Below are positions 1 through 6,271 of a DNA stretch of 21,756 nucleotides, piece after piece. The position numbers were made by a program, and so were the translations under genes. The first letter of the stretch is position 1. Each line of letters opens with the position of its first letter. A model generated the notes under the pieces. It was not told the origin of the DNA. It saw only the letters and a program-made list of their open reading frames with translations, and ran no database searches. The DNA is from a virus, in IMG/VR virus record IMGVR_UViG_3300003702_000494, positions 1 to 21,756 of that record. One strand, given 5' to 3'.

Positions 1-427
1 GTTTTTATCTGCTCAAGCTCATCAATATTTTTCTGAGTGGAGAGAACTTGGTGTTGAAGTAACTAGAACAATTAAACGAGAAGGGCCTCCTGCTACGAAG
101 GCCAAAGTTATAATAAGAGCTGGGTATCATACAGACCTTGCTTCTATACATAGAGCGGCGTGGTCTTTTATAGCACCTTGGGATGTTGCTCGTGCGGCAG
201 TAATACATGATGTACTCTACGAAGCACTAAGAGAAAACAAAGCTGTATTTTCAAAAGAAAAAATAAAAAAGTTGAGAAAAAATGCTGATAGTGTTATGTT
301 AGAAGGTATGACCGCGGCCCAACCTACAGTACCAAATCTCAAAGTAAAAGTAGTATATAGAGTATTGAGAATTACAGGAGGAATGGCATTGAAACATTCT
401 TCTTATCGTGAACGACAAGGCTGGTAA
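1..427 (+). CDS. DUF1353 family protein, 5' end outside window
   Basis: The open frame starts before the window, and 141 codons are visible from base 2. The core reads TDLASIHRAAWSFIAPWD followed by AAVIHDVLYE, which matches the DUF1353 pattern (TD.ASIPR then A..HD.LY). DUF1353 proteins are small, mostly phage-encoded proteins of unknown biochemical role. The sequence ends in a basic tail (KHSSYRERQGW). The stop codon overlaps the next start as TAATG, so the two genes are probably translationally coupled. The missing N-terminus cannot be judged. The family call is from recognised motifs; no function is claimed. Confidence 0.75.
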   Translation, partial: FLSAQAHQYFSEWRELGVEVTRTIKREGPPATKAKVIIRAGYHTDLASIHRAAWSFIAPWDVARAAVIHDVLYEALRENKAVFSKEKIKKLRKNADSVMLEGMTAAQPTVPNLKVKVVYRVLRITGGMALKHSSYRERQGW

Positions 428-675
428 TGGGCTTTTTATTTTGGTTTGTTTTGCGATCAATGATAATGGGAGTTATAGGTAACTCTTTTTACAAATGGTT
501 TGCAACAACAAAAACAGGTAAATGGTTTGATGCGAAGATAGAAAAACTGTTAAATAAAGTCACCAATAAACATGACGAAACGCTAGCAAAAAGCAAACAG
601 CTAGAGATGTTTGTAGAAGAAGAAAAACTCCAGAAAGCACCAGTTAGGCGTCTAGATGGGGGTCCTGCTAAATAA
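427..675 (+). CDS. Small membrane-anchored protein, unknown
   Basis: This 82-residue protein has a hydrophobic N-terminus (about residues 2-20, MGFLFWFVLRSMIMGVIG), then a charged, probably helical segment (residues 33-70) and a basic end. It looks like a single-pass inner-membrane protein with a cytoplasmic tail. It starts in the TAATG overlap with the DUF1353 gene, and its 3' end overlaps the next gene by about 20 bases. The position suggests it belongs to the envelope operon that leads into csgF and csgG. I do not recognise a family. A holin accessory role is possible but nothing in the sequence shows it. Confidence 0.6.
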   Translation: MGFLFWFVLRSMIMGVIGNSFYKWFATTKTGKWFDAKIEKLLNKVTNKHDETLAKSKQLEMFVEEEKLQKAPVRRLDGGPAK

Positions 676-910
676 TTTGATAAATAGTTATGTGACAAAA
701 CTATTTACTAAACACCCTAAAGAAATAAATGAGACTTACTTGCAACATGGAATGCAATCTTTAAGATATAGTCTTACTTTTTTATTTTTATTTTTTGTTA
801 GTTTCATCCATGCTATATTTCCCTTTCTGTTAAAACAAACAGTAAGTGATGTCCTCCGTGAATTGAATAATCATGTCAACCGGAGACATATGCATGGCTC
901 CGAAACCTGA
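656..910 (+). CDS. DUF6356-like small membrane protein
   Basis: The 84-residue protein carries FTKHPKEINETYLQHG (about residues 17-32), a long hydrophobic stretch (about 38-60) containing HAIFPFLL, and a TVSDVLREL tail. An HP..-E.Y..H motif followed by a TM helix with HA..P and a Ser/Thr-Asp helix is the layout I associate with DUF6356 (capsule-biosynthesis-like, function unknown). The ATG at 656 lies inside the previous gene. A GTG at 692 is in the same frame and would skip the first 12 residues, so the start is uncertain. The C-terminus overlaps the next gene. The family call is tentative. Confidence 0.5.
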   Translation: MGVLLNNLINSYVTKLFTKHPKEINETYLQHGMQSLRYSLTFLFLFFVSFIHAIFPFLLKQTVSDVLRELNNHVNRRHMHGSET

Positions 911-1184
911 CTTAGTTATTCAACTTTTAGAACTAGGATTCTCTGCCGCAGCAGCAGTAGGGATGGGGTTCTTTATTATCCTATTAATCAAATACATCCT
1001 TGAGTCTGTTGTAGGACAGGCTAAGAGTTTGCATAGTATGATTACGGCACTGGATAATCGTGTACGCACAATGAACAATGATGTGATCCGTATTGATACT
1101 TTAATCTGCCAAGTTGTAGGTATAAGGCCGGACTTGGAAAGAATAGCTAGAACAGACGGACAGAAAGATGCAAGGAAAGATTAA
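894..1184 (+). CDS. Single-TM coiled-coil protein, paralogue of the next gene
   Basis: I chose the ATG at 894 because GGAG at 882-885 lies eight bases upstream; an in-frame ATG at 873 would add seven residues. The 96-residue protein has one membrane segment (about residues 16-37, rich in Ala, Gly, Ile and Leu) and then a heptad-like segment with ALDNRVRTMNNDVIRIDTL. The following gene has the same layout and a matching block (KLIDRVRMLDNDLIRLDQKL), so the two are tandem paralogues. The architecture, an N-terminal TM then a coiled coil, recalls BhlA/UviB-type holin-like proteins, but the similarity is only in layout. Its stop overlaps the next ATG at base 1184. Confidence 0.65.
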   Translation: MAPKPDLVIQLLELGFSAAAAVGMGFFIILLIKYILESVVGQAKSLHSMITALDNRVRTMNNDVIRIDTLICQVVGIRPDLERIARTDGQKDARKD

Positions 1185-1456
1185 TGGACTTAACAGAGTT
1201 TGTAAATCGTTTCGGCCTTCCAGTCGTAATAGCGGGAGGCCTTGGTTATTTCATTTATTTTATTTGGAAGTATGTCACCGCACAGATTAAAGTTAAACTT
1301 GGAGAAACCTTTACTGTATTGGTTAAGTTGATAGACCGAGTTAGAATGCTAGATAATGACCTTATTAGATTAGATCAGAAATTAAATGTTTTTATAGAAC
1401 TGTCAGAAGAACAAAAGTTAAAGAAGTTGGAGGAAATAGAACATGAAAAAAAGTAA
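1184..1456 (+). CDS. Single-TM coiled-coil protein, paralogue of the previous gene
   Basis: The 90-residue protein begins MDLTEFVNRFGLPVVIAGG, with one TM helix at about residues 11-31. A charged amphipathic helix follows, with DRVRMLDNDLIRLDQKL at about 51-67, and the tail is Lys/Glu-rich. Both this and the preceding gene keep the D.RVR..(D/N)ND.IR.D spacing after one TM, so they share ancestry and may form a hetero-oligomer in the inner membrane. The gene overlaps csgF by 14 bases and supplies the csgF ribosome binding site (GGAGG at 1429-1433). Function is unknown; a holin-like role or a curli-export accessory role are both guesses. Confidence 0.7.
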   Translation: MDLTEFVNRFGLPVVIAGGLGYFIYFIWKYVTAQIKVKLGETFTVLVKLIDRVRMLDNDLIRLDQKLNVFIELSEEQKLKKLEEIEHEKK

Positions 1457-1955
1457 TCTTTTATTATTGGCAGCTCTTGCTGTATGTGGAGTTTCCTCTG
1501 CATTTGCAGGCCAAATAAATTTTAAATTTCATTCACCTAGTTTTAGTGGTATAGGAACCAGCTCACATTATTTAACGATAGAGAACTTAGAAACAACACG
1601 CAAACAGGCCATCAAGAAAAAGGCCGAGGATGAGGCTAAGGCATTAGAATTGGAATTGGAATATGAATTAGCGAACACCCCCATAGAATTATTCCGTAAG
1701 AATTTAGAGTCACGATTCTACACCGCATTGGCAAAGAACATCATAGATAATGTGTTTGGTACAGACGGCACAAGACAAGATGGCGGCACAACGGTAATAG
1801 ATGGCTACACGATTACTTGGGCATCTACTGGTACAAACAACGATGCAGATGGTACAACACTGACCATCACAGATGCTAATGGTAATACTATCTATGATTA
1901 TACTATGCCTTTTCAAGAGAAGGAAGGTTGGGCTTGGGGAGATGAAGAAGGATGA
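1443..1955 (+). CDS. csgF: CsgF-like curli assembly protein
   Basis: CsgF is a secreted subunit that caps the CsgG pore and couples curli subunit export to nucleation at the cell surface. The 170-residue product has a clear signal peptide (MKKSNLLLLAALAVCGVSSA, cleavage near FA-G at residue 22). The conserved start of mature CsgF follows: GQINFKFHSPSFSGIGTSS, compared with GTMTFQFRNPNFGG in E. coli. The middle is a charged helix (about 50-80). The C-terminal half has the dG..I.w....tltitDa.GnTi pattern of the family. At 170 residues it is longer than E. coli CsgF (138), mainly because of the Lys/Glu helix. GGAGG sits nine bases before the ATG. The stop overlaps csgG as ATGA. Confidence 0.88.
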   Translation: MKKSNLLLLAALAVCGVSSAFAGQINFKFHSPSFSGIGTSSHYLTIENLETTRKQAIKKKAEDEAKALELELEYELANTPIELFRKNLESRFYTALAKNIIDNVFGTDGTRQDGGTTVIDGYTITWASTGTNNDADGTTLTITDANGNTIYDYTMPFQEKEGWAWGDEEG

Positions 1956-2968
1956 TACATAAACTGATAGCAATAGTAACTGTTGCTTTATTAGTATCGG
2001 GTTGTGCTTCTACTTTGGCTAGAACTATGAAGAACTTGGACCAAGTTCCAAGAATTCAAACAATGAATCATAGTATTCTAAAAGACCTAAGAGAACCAGA
2101 CCAGAATCCTATTATACTAGCAGTGTATGGTTTCACAGACCAGACCGGGCAACAGAAACCCGGCGGGGCCTATGCTGAGATGTCCAAGGCAGTAACACAA
2201 GGCTCACAACATTTACTCATCAAGGCTTTATTAGATGCCGGTGATGGTAAATGGTTTAGAGTATTAGAAAGAGACACACTACAAAGTCTATTACAAGAAC
2301 GTAAACTGATTAGAACCACAAGACAAATACAACACGGCGACAAGGCCAAACCTATCGGACCTATGTTGTATGCTGGTGCTTATCTTACAGGTGCCATCAC
2401 TGGGTATGATACTAACATACTGACCGGTGGTATTGGCGCTCGTTACTTAGGCATTGGTGCTAATGCAGAGTATCGTTTAGATGTGGTGACTGTAGTATTA
2501 AAACTTATCAATGTCACAAGTGGTGAAGTAGAACTGACCGCTATCGTAGAAAAGAGTATCGCTAGTGCCGGCATTCACGGTGATGTATTCCGATATCTTG
2601 ATACAGCTACTAAGTTGATAGAGGCAGAGGCAGGCGCAGCGACTAATGAACCAGTAGGCTATGCTGTAAGAAAAGCTATTGAAAAGGGAGTGGTTGAAAT
2701 AATTGTGATGGGTGAGGAGAAAGGACTTTGGAAGTATAAGTTTGATGCTGTGTTGGATACCGAACCCTTGGAAGATAATGTTGAGTGGGGATCTGTTGAG
2801 TTGTTTGAGTCGATAACAAGTGCTGGAGTTCCTGATAAAGTAAACCCCGAAGAGTTGAAAGAAATTTATGATAGTACAGATTTAGGACTTAAAATTCTTA
2901 AAGAGGTAGCGGATGAAGAAACTGATAAGCTGCATGATACTATGGTTAATTTTAGTCCCCACCAGTAA
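1952..2968 (+). CDS. csgG: CsgG-like outer-membrane curli secretion lipoprotein
   Basis: CsgG forms the nonameric outer-membrane channel of type VIII (curli) secretion. The product has a lipoprotein signal with lipobox LVSGC (Cys18). Family blocks appear in order: DQTGQQKP, WFRVLERDTLQSLLQERKLI, TGAITGYDTNILTGGIGARY followed by LGIGANAEYRLD, LINVTSGEV, VFRYLD and AATNEPVGYAVRKAIEKGV. These align closely with E. coli CsgG (IIGYESNVKSGGVGARYFGI, TSNEP). At 338 residues it exceeds the E. coli protein (277), through an acidic C-terminal extension of about 65 residues. The pore-constriction loop differs: E. coli YPASNF is here about GGAYAEM. The start overlaps csgF by four bases, and the last 56 bases overlap the curlin-like gene. 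Confidence 0.93.
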   Translation: MIHKLIAIVTVALLVSGCASTLARTMKNLDQVPRIQTMNHSILKDLREPDQNPIILAVYGFTDQTGQQKPGGAYAEMSKAVTQGSQHLLIKALLDAGDGKWFRVLERDTLQSLLQERKLIRTTRQIQHGDKAKPIGPMLYAGAYLTGAITGYDTNILTGGIGARYLGIGANAEYRLDVVTVVLKLINVTSGEVELTAIVEKSIASAGIHGDVFRYLDTATKLIEAEAGAATNEPVGYAVRKAIEKGVVEIIVMGEEKGLWKYKFDAVLDTEPLEDNVEWGSVELFESITSAGVPDKVNPEELKEIYDSTDLGLKILKEVADEETDKLHDTMVNFSPHQ

Positions 2969-4010
2969 TGCACACAATTTACTGTGGGGCGATTTTGATG
3001 ATCTCACCAACAGTACTATAATTATCAAACAGGCCTCTCCCCATACAGAAATGTATGGAACATCGTCTGGTAATGATTTTGTCATATCAGGCAACAATGT
3101 AATAGTAGATATTACTCAAGAGCAGTCAGGAACTATTAGTTTTATTAAAGGTAATTTTCAATGTAGTAATTGTTCTTATACTGCCTACATAGGAGGTAGC
3201 AATAATGGCTCTTACATTAAGACAACGTATCTACATACCACTTCTAGTTATCATCACCTTGATGTCGATATTGCTGGAACTGGCTCTAGTAATGTGGTAG
3301 TGGTAACTGATGCGGCCCACGATCATAGTAATACATCAGTTGAAGTTGATATTGTAGGCGGGTCTAATAACACAATAAGAAATAGAATTTACGGTACACG
3401 CCAGACAATGAAAACCTACATTGATGGTAGTAGTAATACCGTCCGTCTCCAGAATGAAGGTACAGGTGACTACACTACAGGACAGACCGAACTTGCCAAT
3501 TTTTCGGACATTACGGAATATAATAACTACTTACATATAACAGGTAGTAGTAATCAAGTTCAAGTTAAGGCAGTTAATACAGGTAGAAGTAATATTATTA
3601 TTACTGGAGATTCTAATAAGATATGTAAGTATGGTACTAGCTGTACCGATGCCAATTATATGGCACACATTTATGGGTTGATGTCTATAGATGTGAATGG
3701 CGACTCCAATTCAATAGGTGTTTATTCCATTACAACAGGTGATGAAATAAAAATAGACCTTGATGGAGATGGACATACTATTGATGTCCACCAAGAAGGC
3801 ACAAGCAACTATGCTGGCCTGAAAATATATGGCGAAGGCCTTTACAAAGTTACATACGACCTCAAGCAACGTGGGAATGATACCCATTCGGGCTGTATAA
3901 ACATTGCTGATTTGGGCGCTAATACTACATACACTTATGACACTAATACATCAAGTCATAGAAATATAACAAATCATACTGCCAATGCAACGGGGTGTCT
4001 AACAAATTGA
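2913..4010 (+). CDS. Secreted curlin-like repeat protein, candidate CsgG substrate
   Basis: The product is 365 residues with a signal peptide (MKKLISCMILWLILVPTSNA, mature from His21). The mature part is Asn/Ser/Thr/Gly-rich. It has irregular curlin-like units of the form G(S/D)(S/N)N.(I/V)....: GGSNNTIRNR, GSSNTVRLQNEGTG, GSSNQVQVKAVNTG, GDSNSIGVYSITTG and GHTIDVHQEGTSN. Such units stack as beta-solenoid or amyloid repeats in CsgA/CsgB. Six cysteines sit in CSNC (near residue 84), CKYGTSC, and the C-terminal pair SGC and TGC. The start is placed at 2913, inside csgG, because AGAGG lies about six bases upstream and the signal peptide begins there. It may be the exported subunit or nucleator. 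Repeats are more degenerate than in enterobacterial CsgA. Confidence 0.72.
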   Translation: MKKLISCMILWLILVPTSNAHNLLWGDFDDLTNSTIIIKQASPHTEMYGTSSGNDFVISGNNVIVDITQEQSGTISFIKGNFQCSNCSYTAYIGGSNNGSYIKTTYLHTTSSYHHLDVDIAGTGSSNVVVVTDAAHDHSNTSVEVDIVGGSNNTIRNRIYGTRQTMKTYIDGSSNTVRLQNEGTGDYTTGQTELANFSDITEYNNYLHITGSSNQVQVKAVNTGRSNIIITGDSNKICKYGTSCTDANYMAHIYGLMSIDVNGDSNSIGVYSITTGDEIKIDLDGDGHTIDVHQEGTSNYAGLKIYGEGLYKVTYDLKQRGNDTHSGCINIADLGANTTYTYDTNTSSHRNITNHTANATGCLTN

Positions 4011-6271
4011 TTCGCAATTTATTATGGGTACTCTTGCTTACCCCAACATTGGTTTTAGCAGGTGTAGGTAAGGTTGAACACAACGAAGGCCGCACCTGGA
4101 ATGAGAGATCAAATAAGACACAAAATATAGCTGAAGGCTATGATGTGTTGATGGATGATTTTTACCAGACAGGTGAAGATGGAAAGATTGGTATTATTTT
4201 TGAAGATGAAACATCGGTAACAGTCATCGAAAATTCTGAATTAATGATTGATGATTTTGTATATGATCCTGCAAATAATATTGGAAAGTTAGCCTTCAAT
4301 GTGACAGTTGGATCGTTTCGTTATGTTTCTGGCGCTATTGGAGCAAATAATGAACAGCGTGTAAAAATCACAACCCCCTCTGCTACAATAACTGTCCGTG
4401 GTACTACTCTTACAGGTAATGTTACACCTGAGGGAGTAACTACAGTGACGCTGTTGCGTGATAGAGATGGCGGCCTTGGTAAAGTTCAAGTCGCTAATAG
4501 GGCGGGAACAGTTTTATTAACCCAACCCTTTCACACAGTAACAGTATTGTCGCCGACGATTGCACCTCCCTTACCTATTATACCTTCTCCTTCTGCATTA
4601 GCTGGGATGAATTTGGTTTTAGAACCTATAATGAATGAACCTGTAGTCAGGAGAGAAGTCCGGAGAGAAGATCGTCAAGATACCGATGAGGAAGATGAAG
4701 CGGAAGAAGTGGAGGAAGATCCTGAGGACAAAGAATCTGAGGATAAAGAATCTGAGGTAGAAGAAGATGGACAAGAGAAAGAGGAAACTGATGGAGATAA
4801 AGAAACAGAAGGAGAAGAAACCACCGACGATAAAGGAGATGTGGAAGATGACGAAGGAGAAGTCGCTGAAGAGGATAGAGAAGGTGGAGACCAAACTGAA
4901 GAAGATAAAGGACAAGATGATGTTGAAATTACGGATAAGGAAGTTGAAGAAATTAGAGAAGAAACGTCAGAAGACGTATCAGATGAGTCCGATGGGCCAC
5001 AAGATTCCGGACCAGAAGAAATCACAGATGAACCAATTGAAGAAGTATCCGATGGAGATACGTCAGGAGAAATTGACGAAGTGGGCTCGGAAACGGACGA
5101 AGTTAGAGAAGTTGGGCCGGAGATAGTAGAAAGTGAGCCTGTGTTTGAAGAACCTGTTGAGACAGAACCATCAGAACCTGTCTTTGATGAGCCTACATTT
5201 GAAGAACCCACCTTCAATGAAGATACCTTGATGACTGATTCAAATATGTTTGATGATACTTCCGTATTTGAAAGTGATATGCCAATGAACGATACAGGTC
5301 CGGTGATGGATACTGGACCTGTATTTGAAACAGAAACAGTTGAGGTTGAAGTAGAGGTTATGGAAGTTGAGGTAGAAACTGTAGAAACTTGGGACGAGCC
5401 CGAAGTTGTAGAGGTTGTTGAAGTGTTTGATGAACCAGAAACAACAACACCCACATATGAATCCACAACTCCATATGTGCCTGTTACAACCACAACAGAG
5501 GACACATTCTATTATGAAGAAACAGAAACTACCACCTTTGCCGATATCTTTGATACGAACTTGACAGATTACACTGATTATGCTGATGAGACAGATACAA
5601 CATCAACCGATGACTGGATGGATGATACCACTACAACAGACACAACAGCTGATGACGAGGAATATTGGTGGGAAGAGGAAGAGGAAGAGGTAGACATTAC
5701 TATTTACGGAACTTATATAGGGTATTCTGAAACTACTTACGGCACCACGACTGCCGTTAGCTCATCAGAAGAAACATCTACCGTAACAAGTGGCACGGCA
5801 ACTACCGGCACCGTGGTATCAACAACAGATGGCACAGTCAGCTACACACCTGCCGGCACCCAAACTACCATTACAACCACAACTACATATAATCAGACAC
5901 AAACAGATACTGATTACATTTATTATTGGTATGACTCCTCATCTGCTGGCACCAATGTTTCTACAACCACCTTGGTCACAACAGGCACATCAACATCAAC
6001 TAGTAATACCGACGGCATACCAACAACGATATACATCACAACCTCCGACAATACTTATTACAACAACACTGCTTGTAGCACCAGTAACAGTACCTGTAAT
6101 GTGTATGAGCTCAATTATGGTAATGATAAAATAGATATTCATATCAACCCCAGCAACACTAGGTTGGTCATAGCAGGCAAGAAGAATAGTAGTGGCACGA
6201 TGGAGTCCCAAATAATAGGTACTACTTCAGGTCAGTCTAACAATATCGTTATCATCCAATACCAGCCGTGA
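3995..6271 (+). CDS. FecR-domain protein with long acidic and Thr-rich tail
   Basis: The start is a GTG at 3995, 16 bases inside the curlin-like gene; it yields a signal peptide (SNKLIRNLLWVLLLTPTLVLA). Residues about 45-170 form a FecR domain, a periplasmic signalling module: the lines DGKIGIIFEDETSVTVIENS and ITTPSATITVRGTTLTG are typical, the latter containing the VRGT hallmark. A very acidic stretch (about 220-420, Glu/Asp with few basic residues) follows, then Thr/Tyr/Asp-rich sequence with WWEEEEEEVD. The C-terminus holds two Cys (ACSTSNSTC) and units such as GQSNNIVIIQYQP that echo curlin repeats. FecR proteins are often encoded beside CHASE2 cyclases, as here (GTGA overlap). It may scaffold, display or sense the polymer. 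The low-complexity tail is not assignable. Confidence 0.78.
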   Translation: MSNKLIRNLLWVLLLTPTLVLAGVGKVEHNEGRTWNERSNKTQNIAEGYDVLMDDFYQTGEDGKIGIIFEDETSVTVIENSELMIDDFVYDPANNIGKLAFNVTVGSFRYVSGAIGANNEQRVKITTPSATITVRGTTLTGNVTPEGVTTVTLLRDRDGGLGKVQVANRAGTVLLTQPFHTVTVLSPTIAPPLPIIPSPSALAGMNLVLEPIMNEPVVRREVRREDRQDTDEEDEAEEVEEDPEDKESEDKESEVEEDGQEKEETDGDKETEGEETTDDKGDVEDDEGEVAEEDREGGDQTEEDKGQDDVEITDKEVEEIREETSEDVSDESDGPQDSGPEEITDEPIEEVSDGDTSGEIDEVGSETDEVREVGPEIVESEPVFEEPVETEPSEPVFDEPTFEEPTFNEDTLMTDSNMFDDTSVFESDMPMNDTGPVMDTGPVFETETVEVEVEVMEVEVETVETWDEPEVVEVVEVFDEPETTTPTYESTTPYVPVTTTTEDTFYYEETETTTFADIFDTNLTDYTDYADETDTTSTDDWMDDTTTTDTTADDEEYWWEEEEEEVDITIYGTYIGYSETTYGTTTAVSSSEETSTVTSGTATTGTVVSTTDGTVSYTPAGTQTTITTTTTYNQTQTDTDYIYYWYDSSSAGTNVSTTTLVTTGTSTSTSNTDGIPTTIYITTSDNTYYNNTACSTSNSTCNVYELNYGNDKIDIHINPSNTRLVIAGKKNSSGTMESQIIGTTSGQSNNIVIIQYQP

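Noticed and set aside
4767-5126. A Lys-rich + strand ORF in another frame inside the FecR gene
   Set aside because: It arises from the same GAA-rich repeats read out of frame; the FecR-domain frame is open throughout and carries the signal peptide and domain.
4675-5505. A 276-residue minus-strand ORF made mainly of Ser, Thr and Val
   Set aside because: It is the mirror of the acidic, GAA/GAT-rich coding sequence of the FecR protein, has no ribosome binding site and only low-complexity composition.
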